Positions 26,906 to 36,376 of a stretch of 64,000 nt of DNA are shown in pieces; position 1 is the stretch's first letter; each line of letters starts with the position of its first letter. The stretch comes from Hyphomicrobiales bacterium (GTDB lineage Bacteria; Pseudomonadota; Alphaproteobacteria; Rhizobiales; Beijerinckiaceae). Both the position numbers and the translations under genes were made by a program. The notes below the pieces were generated by a model, which searched no databases, had not been told where the DNA came from, and saw only the letters and a list, made by a program, of their open reading frames with translations. The stretch spans positions 351,762 through 415,761 of the forward strand of contig UCLR01000010.1 in NCBI GenBank assembly GCA_900473415.1, read 5' to 3'.

Positions 26906-27993
26906 GCCGGCACTCCGGCCGGCTCGCTCGCCAGCGCGGCCGGGACGGGTGCGCCGGGAAATGCGACCGGCTCGCCAAGGCGCAGGCAGGCAGCGCGTTG
27001 GTCCTGCGCCGCGAGGGTCAATTCCGGCAATTCGCGCTCGCAGCGCGAGATGGCGATCGGGCAACGTGGCGCGAAGGCGCAGCCCGGCGGGATCGCGGCT
27101 GGCGCCGGCACGGTGCCCGGAATCGGCGTCAGCCGCCGGCGCGGGCCATCGAGCGTGGGCAGCGCAGCCAGCAGGCCCTGGGTGTAGGGATGGCGCGGGC
27201 GGGTGAGCAGGTCGCGCGTCGCCGCCGTCTCGACGATCCGGCCGGCATACATCACCGCGATCCGGTCGCAGAGATCACCGACCACGCCGATGTCATGCGA
27301 GATCAGGATCAGGGCCATGCCGGTCTCGCGGCGAATGTCACGGATCAGGTCGAGGACCTGCGCCTGAATGGTGGCGTCGAGCGCCGTCGTAGGCTCGTCC
27401 GCCACCAGCACGTCGGGCTCGCCCGCCAGCGCCAGCGCGATCATGACGCGCTGGTTCATGCCGCCGGAGAATTCATGCGGATATTGCCTCAGGCGCCGCG
27501 GGCCGTCGGCGATGCCGACCCGGTCGAGCAGGCGCAACGCCTCGCGGCGCGCGGCTTCGCCGCCGAGACCGCGATGCTGGCACAGCACGTCCGTCAGCTG
27601 CGTGCCGATGCGCTGCACAGGGTTCAGGGCACTGCTCGGGTCCTGGAAGATGAGGGCGATGCGGCCGCCGCGGACGCGCGCGAGGTCGCGCTCGGACAAC
27701 CGCCCGATATCGCGGCCTTCGAGCAGGACTTCGCCGCCCGTCGTAACGTTCCGTCCGAGAAGGCGCAGCGCGGCGAGCCAGGTGACGCTCTTGCCGCAGC
27801 CCGATTCGCCGACGATGCCGAGCGCCTCGCCGCGGCCGACGGACAGTTCCAGGCCGCGAACGATCGGCACCGGCCCCGGCAGGGAAACGGTGAAATCATG
27901 CAGGCGCAGAAGCGCCGGATCGCTCTTCGCTGCGGGATGGTCGGAGGCCGGATCCTGCGGCCAACCGGGCGTCTGACCTGATAATCGCGACAT
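26902..27993 (-). CDS. ABC importer ATP-binding protein, DppD type
   Basis: A 363-residue ATPase, first of the minus-strand operon. The Walker A is GESGCGKSV, the Q-loop is LIFQDPSSALNP, the signature is EFSGGMNQRV, the Walker B is VLVADEPTTALD and the switch is LISHDI. The C-terminal PPGCAFAPRCPIAISRCERE carries the four-cysteine oligo_HPY tail. The ATG at 27993 (MSRLSGQTPGW) is the likely start though its ribosome site is weak; the 28 upstream codons show no similarity. The two ATPases are separated from their permeases by convergent organisation. Confidence 0.92.
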   Translation of the reverse strand: MSRLSGQTPGWPQDPASDHPAAKSDPALLRLHDFTVSLPGPVPIVRGLELSVGRGEALGIVGESGCGKSVTWLAALRLLGRNVTTGGEVLLEGRDIGRLSERDLARVRGGRIALIFQDPSSALNPVQRIGTQLTDVLCQHRGLGGEAARREALRLLDRVGIADGPRRLRQYPHEFSGGMNQRVMIALALAGEPDVLVADEPTTALDATIQAQVLDLIRDIRRETGMALILISHDIGVVGDLCDRIAVMYAGRIVETAATRDLLTRPRHPYTQGLLAALPTLDGPRRRLTPIPGTVPAPAAIPPGCAFAPRCPIAISRCERELPELTLAAQDQRAACLRLGEPVAFPGAPVPAALASEPAGVPA

Positions 27994-28189
27994 CCGCGCG
28001 AAGTACCGCCTGGCCCATGACCATCTTGTGACAAACGGGCCCTGATGCCTTCCCGAGAAATTGATTTCCGCCAGCATTTCCGGAATGCCCGGTTCCCGCG
28101 TACAAGGGCCCGAATTCTGTTTTCTGGCGCAGCGTATTGCGACGTCGGGAGAGGGCTACGCCCCTCAAGGAACGAGCCTGCGATCTCGA

Positions 28190-29056
28190 ATGCGTCTCAA
28201 AGCCATCAGCGACCTCCACCTGGCGAACGAAGCCAATCGCGAAGCCCTGCTCGAACTGCCAGCCTTCAAGGACGATTGGCTGATCGTGGCCGGCGATGTC
28301 GCGGAAAAGCTGGAGCACATCCGCTTCGGCTTCGACGAGCTGAGCCGCCGCTTCGCCAAGGTGTTCTGGGTGCCGGGCAATCACGACCTCTGGGCCGGGC
28401 CGGAAGCGCCGGGTGGGCGGGTGCTCGTCGGCGAGGAACGCTATCGGCGGATGGTCGAATACGCGCGTGAATTCGGGATCGTCACGCCGGAAGACCCATA
28501 TGAGACCTGGCAGGGCCCGGACGGACCGCGCAGCATCGTGCCGCTGTTTCTGCTCTACGACTATAGCTTCAGGCCTGACGAGGTCTCACGCGAGGACGTC
28601 GTCGCCTGGGCGCGCGAAGGACGGGCTGTCTGCGCCGACGAACTGTTCCTCGATCCCTCGCCCTGGGACAGCCGCGACGCCTGGTGCATCAGCCGCTGCG
28701 ACGAGGCCGAGCGGCGCCTCTCGCAGCTTCCCGCTGGCCAGCCGACCATTCTGGTCAACCATTTTCCGCTGCGCCGGGATCTCGCCCGGCTGCCGCGCGC
28801 GCCCCGCTTCGTGCCGTGGTGCGGCACCCGCCGGACCGAGGATTGGCATCTGCGCTTCAATGCCGAGGTCGTCATCTCCGGGCACCTCCACATCCGCAAG
28901 ACCGACTGGCGGGACGGAACGCGCTTCGAAGAGGTCTCGCTGGGTTACCCGTATCAATGGGATCGCAGCCTGGGCATGGCCGCCTATCTGCGCGACATCC
29001 TGCCGGGCGCCTCCTCATCCGAAGCGGCAAACTCCGCGGCAAGGCTCAGCAGATAG
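28190..29056 (+). CDS. Metallophosphoesterase resembling phosphopantetheine hydrolase PptH
   Basis: A 288-residue calcineurin-type phosphoesterase. Metal ligands are seen in AISDLHL (D8, H10), VAGDVAE (D36), PGNHDLW (N64, H65), VNHFPL (H191) and SGHLHI (H232, H234). Beyond these shared motifs, DDWLIVAGDVAE, IVPLFLLYDYSF, RDAWC, PWCGTRRTEDWH and RFEEVSLGYP closely follow Mycobacterium tuberculosis Rv2795c (PptH) as I remember it. PptH removes the phosphopantetheine arm from holo-carrier proteins. The neighbour is a phosphopantetheinyl transferase, as in mycobacteria, but here convergent, with the last 73 bp of the two genes overlapping. The ATG at 28190 has only a distant AAGGA. Confidence 0.85.
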   Translation: MRLKAISDLHLANEANREALLELPAFKDDWLIVAGDVAEKLEHIRFGFDELSRRFAKVFWVPGNHDLWAGPEAPGGRVLVGEERYRRMVEYAREFGIVTPEDPYETWQGPDGPRSIVPLFLLYDYSFRPDEVSREDVVAWAREGRAVCADELFLDPSPWDSRDAWCISRCDEAERRLSQLPAGQPTILVNHFPLRRDLARLPRAPRFVPWCGTRRTEDWHLRFNAEVVISGHLHIRKTDWRDGTRFEEVSLGYPYQWDRSLGMAAYLRDILPGASSSEAANSAARLSR

Positions 29057-29820
29057 GGAAGCGGCGCAGGACCTGCCTCCACCGTGAGCTTGGCGGGCGC
29101 GGGATGGCGGACAGCCAGCGCCAGCATATGATCGGGCCCCAGCCTGAGCTGGTCGAAATACCAATGGGCGGGATCATCCGCCGTCGGGTCCGCGAAATGG
29201 ATGCCGGGCCGGTCGAGCTGGAAGTAGAACGCGTCGAGCGGCTGCGACAGGCCCTTGCCGATCGCTTTGACGTAGGCCTCCTTGAGCGTCCAGAAGCGCA
29301 GGAACGCCTCCGTTTTCGAGGCCTCGGGAATGGCCGCGAGTTGCTGCCGCTCCTGCTCGGCGAACATCCGCTCAGCCAGATCATCGACATGCGGGTGGCG
29401 ATCGAGCCATTCGACATCGATGCCGATGTCGTGATCGACGACGAGGGCGACGGCCGCGAGACCCCGCGTGTGCGAGATGTTGACCCGCAGCCGAGGGGCG
29501 CTGCCCGGCACGAGCACCTCCGGCTTGCCATGTGAGCCGATCGAGAACAGCCAGTCGCGCGGCGGCCCTCCCGTCACGGCGCTGAGCAATCCGCGGCAAA
29601 GGGCATGGGCGGCAGTATAGACGAGGCGGTCGCGCTCGAAATGGAAGCGATCCGCCCGGGTGCGCTCCTCGTCCGAGAGAACAGCACGCAAGCGTGGCCA
29701 GTCGCCGGAGCCGAGCCCGTCCAGCGCCAGCCACCAGACCACCGCCCGGTCGGGACCGACGGTCGCGCCAGGCGACGCCGTCGCCCCACCCGCCGCTTCA
29801 GTCGGATCGCTCACCAGCAA
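28984..29820 (-). CDS. 4-prime-phosphopantetheinyl transferase, Sfp type
   Basis: A 278-residue Sfp-superfamily enzyme, which transfers phosphopantetheine from CoA to a serine of a carrier protein. Key motifs are RVNISHTRG (113-121), GIDVEWLD with the Mg-binding Asp135 and Glu137, and RFWTLKEAYVKAIGKGLS (about 175-191). The length (over 220 residues) and motifs mark the broad-specificity Sfp type rather than the short AcpS. No polyketide or peptide synthetase gene is in the window. Its 3-prime end overlaps the PptH-like gene on the other strand. Confidence 0.93.
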   Translation of the reverse strand: MLVSDPTEAAGGATASPGATVGPDRAVVWWLALDGLGSGDWPRLRAVLSDEERTRADRFHFERDRLVYTAAHALCRGLLSAVTGGPPRDWLFSIGSHGKPEVLVPGSAPRLRVNISHTRGLAAVALVVDHDIGIDVEWLDRHPHVDDLAERMFAEQERQQLAAIPEASKTEAFLRFWTLKEAYVKAIGKGLSQPLDAFYFQLDRPGIHFADPTADDPAHWYFDQLRLGPDHMLALAVRHPAPAKLTVEAGPAPLPYLLSLAAEFAASDEEAPGRMSRR

Positions 29821-29879
29821 CTCCTACATGACCTTTCGAACGCGACGGATCTTCTCCGCCTGCCGCTGTCATGCGCGGA

Positions 29880-30548
29880 TCAGGCCTTCCCCGTCCAGCC
29901 CTGCTCGCCAATCAGCGGCACGAAGGAGACCTCGCCAAGGTTCTCGGTCGCGTATTCCGCTGCGCCCTTCCGGACGAGCTTGAGCAGCTTCTGATAGCGC
30001 TCGCTGCGGCCGACCGGGATGAGGAGGCGACCGCCCGGCGCGAGCTGAGCCTTCAGCGCTTCCGGCACCGCGGGCGCACCGGCCGAAACAATGATGACGT
30101 CGAAAGGGGCGGCCTCGGGCCAGCCACGGCTGCCGTCGCCGGAATGAAGCTCGACATTGCCGGAACCGAGGCGCTCCAACCGGCTCCTCGCCTGCTCGAC
30201 GAGCGAAGGACGGCGCTCGATCGCGACGACACGGGCAGCGATGCGGCCGAGCACCGCCGCGGCATAGCCAGAGCCCGCCCCGACCTCCAGCACGACATCT
30301 CCGGCCCGGACGCCCGCCGCCTCGATCATTAGGGCGACGACATAGGGCTGCGAGATGGTCTGGCCGTCGCCGATCGGCAGCGGAAGGTCGTCGTAGGCGA
30401 ATTCCTCATAGCCCTCGCCGACGAAGGCCTCGCGCGGCACCTTGCCCATCGCGTCGAGCACGAGGGGATCGCGCACGCCACGGTGGGCGAGCTGCGTCTT
30501 GACCATATGTGCGCGGGCCCGCGCGAAATCCGCCGGTCCAAGCCCCAT
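29880..30548 (-). CDS. pcm: Protein-L-isoaspartate O-methyltransferase
   Basis: A 222-residue PCMT. It methylates L-isoaspartyl residues with S-adenosylmethionine to begin repair of aged proteins. The N-terminal VKTQLAHRGVRDPLVLDAMGKVPRE and PLPIGDGQTISQPYVVALM are signature segments. The SAM site is VLEVGAGSGYAAAVL, and the C-terminal half is complete (LAPGGRLLIPVG). The ATG at 30548 lies behind CGGAG; the frame is open for over a kilobase upstream, but only in the shadow of other genes. It lies 59 bases upstream of the Sfp gene on the same strand. Confidence 0.93.
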   Translation of the reverse strand: MGLGPADFARARAHMVKTQLAHRGVRDPLVLDAMGKVPREAFVGEGYEEFAYDDLPLPIGDGQTISQPYVVALMIEAAGVRAGDVVLEVGAGSGYAAAVLGRIAARVVAIERRPSLVEQARSRLERLGSGNVELHSGDGSRGWPEAAPFDVIIVSAGAPAVPEALKAQLAPGGRLLIPVGRSERYQKLLKLVRKGAAEYATENLGEVSFVPLIGEQGWTGKA

Positions 30549-30698
30549 CTTGCGCTCCGCGTGCCGGGTTGGCGCTTGCCAGATTAGGGCGACTTTCGCC
30601 GGGAAACGAGCCATCGCTGGACCGGTTCCCAGCACACCCGCCGGAACCTTGGGGCGGCATTGGCCGTATATCCCTCCACCGGCCGGAGCTCTTGAACG

Positions 30699-31691
<993 letters not shown>

Positions 31692-31695
31692 CGCA

Positions 31696-32526
31696 GTGGT
31701 CGGCAGCTCTGCGAAACCTCTCCGCTTGACGGCCCTCGCGCTAGGGCTGATGGCGCTGGCCTTGTTGCCGGCGGAGGCGCAACAGCGGCAAGCCCGCCGC
31801 CCCGCGGCCAGGACGCCTGCCCCGCCGACCGTCCTTGCACCGCTGCCACCGTCGCGCCCGTCCGGGCTTTCGCCTGCCGCTCCGGCACCTGCACGTGCTC
31901 CTGCCCCGACGGCCTCCGCCGCCCCTCCCACGCAGACGCCGGAACCTGCCAAGCCGGAAGGGCCGGCCGGACCGCCGGCCTGCTACGGGCTCTTCGCCGA
32001 GAGTGGGGGCGTGGCTTTGCCGGTGCCCGCAGCAGAATCGAGCCGGCCGGAATGTGCGATCGAGGATCCGATCACCTTCCGCGAGGTGGATTTGCCGGAC
32101 GGCAAGGTCACGCTGGACAGCGCCGTGACGCTGCGCTGCGACTTCGCGGTCGAGGTGGCCGGCTGGATACGCGATGATCTCGCGGCTCTGGCGCAGAAAG
32201 AGAACACGAAGCTTACGAAGCTCTCCGGGGTCGGCGGGCATGCCTGCCGAAACCGCAACGGCGCCGCCAATGCTCCGATCAGCGAGCATGCGAGCGGCAA
32301 TGCGCTCGATCTCTTCGGCCTCGCCTTCGAGAACGGCCGCAACGTCGCGCTCGCGGGCAAGGAGCCCGAGCTTCGTCCCCTGCGCCAAGCCATCCAGCGC
32401 AGCGTCTGCGGGCGCTTCACGACCGTGCTCGGCCCCGGCGCGGATGCCTCGCACAAGGACCATCTTCATATGGACCTGCGCGAGCGCACACGCGGCTTCC
32501 GCATGTGCCAATGGGCGGTGGAATGA
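31696..32526 (+). CDS. Extensin-like peptidoglycan-processing family protein
   Basis: A 276-residue exported protein starting at a GTG 4 bases after the transpeptidase stop. A signal peptide (about 1-29) is followed by a low-complexity stretch rich in Pro and Ala (about 30-92) and then an extensin-like C-terminal domain (about 95-276). The domain has GGHACRNRNGAANAPISEHA, GNALDLFGL and SHKDHLHMDLR, which resemble the zinc-binding D,D-peptidase (M15-like) fold. The family is common in Alphaproteobacteria and presumed to act on peptidoglycan or to bind it. The cysteines in ACRN, SVCG and RMCQW may form disulfides. Confidence 0.87.
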   Translation: MVGSSAKPLRLTALALGLMALALLPAEAQQRQARRPAARTPAPPTVLAPLPPSRPSGLSPAAPAPARAPAPTASAAPPTQTPEPAKPEGPAGPPACYGLFAESGGVALPVPAAESSRPECAIEDPITFREVDLPDGKVTLDSAVTLRCDFAVEVAGWIRDDLAALAQKENTKLTKLSGVGGHACRNRNGAANAPISEHASGNALDLFGLAFENGRNVALAGKEPELRPLRQAIQRSVCGRFTTVLGPGADASHKDHLHMDLRERTRGFRMCQWAVE

Positions 32527-32543
32527 CGGGCGCCGTCGTCGGG

Positions 32544-33137
32544 CTATCTCCGCCCATAGGCGTGATGAACGATCCGGTTGACGGACCGGTAGAGCTGTTC
32601 GAGCCGACTGAAATCGCCGCCATCCTGCGTGATCGGGCCGGCGCTGTCAGCGATCGCGACGAGCTGGAGAGCGATGTCGTCGCGCGGCGCGGCCTCGGAC
32701 AATTCGCCCGCGGCGATGGCCTGGCCGATGCCGTTCTTCACCAGCCGCTCCAGCGTGATGCCGAAATCCGTCAGCGCCTGCCGCGCCCGCGGCCCGATCA
32801 GGTCCCGCTCCAGCCGCATCCGCCCGATCAGCGACCAGGGATGGGCGGTCCTTCCGGTCGGGTTACAGGTCAGGTAGCGCTGGCGGTTGGACTCCATCAT
32901 CCCGTCGATCTTCTGGGCGAGCGTCCGGTCGCTCAGCCAGTTCTCCGACCAGTTCTCCAGCGTCTTCTCGACATATTCGACGATGACCTCCTCGCAGAGG
33001 TTCAGCTTGTTGCCGTAGTGGTGATGGATGTTGGCCCGCGTCGTATCGAGCATCTCGGCGATGTCGCGGAAGCGCAGCCCCTGATAGCCGTGGCGGAGCA
33101 GCAGGACCACGGTCACCCGCCTGATCTCGTCCTTCAT
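32544..33137 (-). CDS. TetR-family regulator
   Basis: A 197-residue TetR regulator. The helix-turn-helix is at about residues 5-45 (RRVTVVLLLRHGYQGLRF, then DIAEMLDTTRANIHHHYGNK). The C-terminal ligand domain is variable, and no ligand can be inferred. It is last in a minus-strand gene row, 42 bases behind the SDR gene, and is convergent with the extensin-like gene. It is the obvious candidate to bind the 20-bp palindrome at 36782-36801 on the operon promoter and thus to regulate itself with the pathway. Confidence 0.9.
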   Translation of the reverse strand: MKDEIRRVTVVLLLRHGYQGLRFRDIAEMLDTTRANIHHHYGNKLNLCEEVIVEYVEKTLENWSENWLSDRTLAQKIDGMMESNRQRYLTCNPTGRTAHPWSLIGRMRLERDLIGPRARQALTDFGITLERLVKNGIGQAIAAGELSEAAPRDDIALQLVAIADSAGPITQDGGDFSRLEQLYRSVNRIVHHAYGRR

Positions 33138-33179
33138 GCCGCTCTCGCCTCCTGCCGCCCTAGCGGCTCCGAGGGCTCG

Positions 33180-33956
33180 TCAGTCGTTCCAGAGGCCGCC
33201 GGTAACGTTGATCGTCTCACCGGTGATGTAAGCCGCCTCATCCGAGGCCAGGAAGGCGACGGCCTTGGCGATGTCGCCGGGATAGCCGGGGCGGCGCAGC
33301 GGGATCTCCTTGGCGCGGTCGAAGGCACTCGACAGGCCCTCGGCCTTACGCTTGACCTCGGATTCATCGCGCATCTTGGTGTCGACGATCAGGCCGGGGC
33401 CGACAGCGTTCACGCGCACACCGTATTCGCCGACCTCGGTCGCGAGCGATTGGGTGATACCGATGATCGCGAATTTCGAGGCGCAATAGCCGCTATAGGC
33501 GGCCACGCCGGACTTGCCCATCCAGGACGCGATGTTGACGATCGCGCCCTTGCGGCGCTCGACCATCTGCGGCGCGACGGCCCGCGTCATGTAAAAGACC
33601 CCGTCGACATTGACCGCGAAATGCGATCGCCAATCCGCCTCGCTGGACTCCAGAAGCTTGCCGACCTTCAGGATGCCGGCATTGTTGACGAGGATGTCGA
33701 TCGGCCCGAGTGCGGCAGTGAGCTTGGCCACGGCCGCCTCGACATCCGCCCGCGAGGAAACGTCGCCCGCCGCGGCGACGACCTTGCCGCCACCCTCGCG
33801 CAGGCTCGCGGCCGTACGCTCCGCCGCCTCGCCGTCAAGGTCAAGGATGCCGACCTCGCAGCCTTCCGCCAGCAACCGCGCCGCGATGCCCTTGCCGATA
33901 CCATAGGCAGCGCCGGTGACGAGCGCCCTGCGTCCTTCGAGTCCATACATCGCCAT
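33180..33956 (-). CDS. Short-chain dehydrogenase/reductase
   Basis: A 258-residue classical SDR. The nucleotide motif is TGAAYGIGKGIA (about 14-25), the NNAG motif is VNNAGIL, the catalytic serine lies in NIASWMG and the Tyr-Lys pair in YCASK. The Asp after the second strand (LDLDGEA) favours NAD. The C-terminal ITGETINVTGGLWND is typical. The ATG overlaps the stop of the preceding SDR by one base (TGATG) and follows AGAAGG. Substrate unknown; it is one of two SDRs in the NIPSNAP-TetR row. Confidence 0.9.
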   Translation of the reverse strand: MAMYGLEGRRALVTGAAYGIGKGIAARLLAEGCEVGILDLDGEAAERTAASLREGGGKVVAAAGDVSSRADVEAAVAKLTAALGPIDILVNNAGILKVGKLLESSEADWRSHFAVNVDGVFYMTRAVAPQMVERRKGAIVNIASWMGKSGVAAYSGYCASKFAIIGITQSLATEVGEYGVRVNAVGPGLIVDTKMRDESEVKRKAEGLSSAFDRAKEIPLRRPGYPGDIAKAVAFLASDEAAYITGETINVTGGLWND

Positions 33957-34741
33957 CAAGCCTTCTTCTGCAGTTTGCGGTCGCCGCGCGCGGTCCAGCC
34001 GCCGTCCACCACCATCACCGAGCCCGTGCAGAAGGAGGCGTCGTCGCTGGCGAGCCACAGCATCGCCTGGGCGATCTCGACCGGCTGACCGAGGCGCTCC
34101 ATCGCCTGCCTGTCCTCTAGGCCGCGGCGCAATTCGGCGCCGTCCGGCCCACTCAGGATTTTGGTGAAGTAGGGCGACTCGATCGTGCCCGGCGCGACCG
34201 CGTTGATGCGGATGCCGTCCGCGACATGGTCGATCGCCATGGCGCGGGTCAGCGCTGCGACGGCGCCCTTCGAGGCGACATAGGCCGCGCGGTCATGGAT
34301 GCCGATATTCGCCGCCGCCGAGGCTGTGGAGACGATGGCCCCGCCGCCCTGCTTCGCCATGACCGGGATGACGTGCTTGCAGCCGAGATAGACACCCTTG
34401 ACGTTGACGGCCATCAACGCGTCCCAGTCGGCCTCCAAGGTCGAGACGACCGTGCCGGCGATGCCGTAGCCAGCATTGTTGACGAGGATGTCGATGCGGC
34501 CATGGGCGGCGACGGTCTTCTCGACCATCGCCTTCACATCGCTTTCCTTGGAAACATCGACTGCGAACGGCTCCGCCTTACCGCCAGCGGCGACGATCTC
34601 CTTGGCGACGCTTTCCGCAGCGGCGAGGTTGCGGTCGGCGACGATCACCGTCGCCCCTTCCTGCGCGAAGAGCTTGCAGGCGGCATGGCCGATGCCGGAG
34701 CCGCCGCCGGTGATGATCGCGATGCGTCCTGCGAGCTTCAT
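33956..34741 (-). CDS. Short-chain dehydrogenase/reductase
   Basis: A 261-residue classical SDR, the second copy in this operon and only moderately similar to its neighbour. Motifs are TGGGSGIGHAA (11-21), LVNNAGYG, STASAAANIG with the catalytic Ser, and YVASK. ADRNLAA after the second strand again suggests NAD. The start ATG follows a GGGATG-like region and lies 13 bases after the aspartate-dehydrogenase-like stop. Two different SDRs in one operon suggest sequential or alternative oxidation steps. Confidence 0.9.
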   Translation of the reverse strand: MKLAGRIAIITGGGSGIGHAACKLFAQEGATVIVADRNLAAAESVAKEIVAAGGKAEPFAVDVSKESDVKAMVEKTVAAHGRIDILVNNAGYGIAGTVVSTLEADWDALMAVNVKGVYLGCKHVIPVMAKQGGGAIVSTASAAANIGIHDRAAYVASKGAVAALTRAMAIDHVADGIRINAVAPGTIESPYFTKILSGPDGAELRRGLEDRQAMERLGQPVEIAQAMLWLASDDASFCTGSVMVVDGGWTARGDRKLQKKA

Positions 34742-34754
34742 CCCATCCCCACGT

Positions 34755-35561
34755 TCACAGCATCATCACAGGTGAAAAATACTGGTCGATGGCGGCCAGC
34801 AACGAGCGGCCGACGATCCAGGACGATTTCGGATTGGTCGGCGAAGGGCGGTTGGCGATGGCCACCTGCATGGTGCCGAACTCGCTTTGCGCCTTGACGA
34901 CATGGGTGTTGCCCCGTGCCTCGGGGTCGCAGACGACACTGACGCGGGTCGCCTCGAAGCCGGGGCCAGCAAGGGCGAGAGCGGCGGCAACATTGAGGTT
35001 CTGCGGGTAGGCCGCAGCCGCCTCGCGCGCCGTCCCCTCGAACAGGGTCAGCGGGGCGGCGACAGCCTGCGGGTCTTGGCCGAGCGCCTCCAACTCCTTG
35101 GCCCAGGCGGCCGGGGGCTTCCGTGATTCATAGGTCAGTTCGAGCTCTCGCGCGGACCGGACCGCCCGCACATAGTCGAGCGCACCGAGCGCGCCGGAGG
35201 CCAGCAGCAGCCGGCCACCATGAGCCTTCGCCGTCTCGACGAGCCGGCTCATGAGAGCTTGATCATGCAAGGCGCCGATGGAGGAGACCAGCACCGGCAG
35301 GCCGAGCGCAAGGGCTTCGGAGACCTGCTCGCGCACCGCCCCGTGGCCCGCCGCCTCGACGACGAGATCGGGCGCGAATGCGGAAAGTTCCGTGGCGCTC
35401 TCGGCAACGGCAACGCCCGCCGGAACACGCTCACGCGACGGCGAGCCGGGCCTGAGCCAGACGAGGACCTCGTATTCCGGCTCGTGCGGCGATCGCAGCG
35501 TCTCGACCAGCTCCCCGGCGATGGCGCCGAAGCCGATGACGGCAACGCGGCGAGGCTTCAT
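34755..35561 (-). CDS. Aspartate-dehydrogenase-like protein (NadX family)
   Basis: A 268-residue NAD(P)-binding protein of the L-aspartate dehydrogenase family. The Rossmann loop is VIGFGAIAGELVE (8-20), and VVEAAGHGAVRE and PVLVSSIGAL are characteristic. The conserved His of the C-terminal domain is in GNTHVVKAQ. Characterised NadX makes iminoaspartate for NAD synthesis, but nadA/nadC are absent here and this branch often sits in catabolic clusters, so a different amine or imine substrate is likely. The ATG at 35561 overlaps the hydrolase stop by four bases (ATGA). Confidence 0.8.
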   Translation of the reverse strand: MKPRRVAVIGFGAIAGELVETLRSPHEPEYEVLVWLRPGSPSRERVPAGVAVAESATELSAFAPDLVVEAAGHGAVREQVSEALALGLPVLVSSIGALHDQALMSRLVETAKAHGGRLLLASGALGALDYVRAVRSARELELTYESRKPPAAWAKELEALGQDPQAVAAPLTLFEGTAREAAAAYPQNLNVAAALALAGPGFEATRVSVVCDPEARGNTHVVKAQSEFGTMQVAIANRPSPTNPKSSWIVGRSLLAAIDQYFSPVMML

Positions 35562-36376
35562 AGGCCGGCGACCCATTCCGCCACCTTGGCGGTGAAAGCA
35601 TCGGGGCGCGAGATCGGGAAGAAATGCCCGCCGCTGTCGAGCAGCACGGTCCGCGCGCCCGGCAGCGCCTGAGCAAGTTGCTCTTGCAGGAAGGCGGGCA
35701 CGATCATGTCGTCGCGGGAGCCGAGCACGAGGATCGGCAGGTCGAGCGAGGCCGCGTGGGCACTGCCGTCGAAGGAGAGCAGCGCGTCGATGCGCTCCCG
35801 CACGACCTGCCGCTCCTTCGACGTGACGGGAGCATTCGCGATGCTGGCGTCATAGACCTGCCAGTTCGCCTCCAGCCAGGCCGGCGGATAGGCGAGCAGG
35901 GTCGCGGTCGCGGCATAGGCATCCGGCGCGATGTCGAGGATGTCGCGGCGGGTGCCGAAGAGCCCGCTCATATAGCGACTGGGCTTGAGCCAGGTCGCGC
36001 TCAGGATCATGCCGGAGAGGCGCTCCTGTGCGATGCGCGCCAGCGCCTGGCCGATACACCCCCCCGTCGAATGGCCCAGGAACACGCAGCGCTCGACCTT
36101 GGCCGCGTCCAGCACCGTCAGGCAGTCGCGGGCAAGCTGCTCGATGGTGCAAGGGGCCGCGCCTCGACTCGAACCGCCAATGCCGCGCTGGTCGAAGCGC
36201 AGGATACGGAGCTGGCCGCTCAGCGTAGCCGAGGTTCCCTTCCAGAAGCCGCCTGTACCGCCGAGTCCGCTGACCAGCAGCAGCGTCGTCGGCCCCTCCC
36301 CTTGCGACCAGCATTGGAGGACTGCGCCGTCCGGCGTGGTGGCGAGAAAGCTCTGTTCTGCGGGACGTTCTGTCAT
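35558..36376 (-). CDS. Alpha/beta hydrolase
   Basis: A 272-residue alpha/beta-hydrolase. The oxyanion region is VSGLGGTGGFW, the nucleophile elbow is FLGHSTGGCIG (Ser), the acid is in LGSRDDMIVP, and the catalytic histidine is in SGGHFFPISRP. This is the family of ring-cleavage-product hydrolases, esterases and lactonases. ATG 36376 overlaps the NIPSNAP stop by one base (TGATG); GTG 36379 is an alternative. In the operon it could hydrolyse an ester, lactone or C-C bond in the unknown substrate. Confidence 0.88.
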   Translation of the reverse strand: MTERPAEQSFLATTPDGAVLQCWSQGEGPTTLLLVSGLGGTGGFWKGTSATLSGQLRILRFDQRGIGGSSRGAAPCTIEQLARDCLTVLDAAKVERCVFLGHSTGGCIGQALARIAQERLSGMILSATWLKPSRYMSGLFGTRRDILDIAPDAYAATATLLAYPPAWLEANWQVYDASIANAPVTSKERQVVRERIDALLSFDGSAHAASLDLPILVLGSRDDMIVPAFLQEQLAQALPGARTVLLDSGGHFFPISRPDAFTAKVAEWVAGL

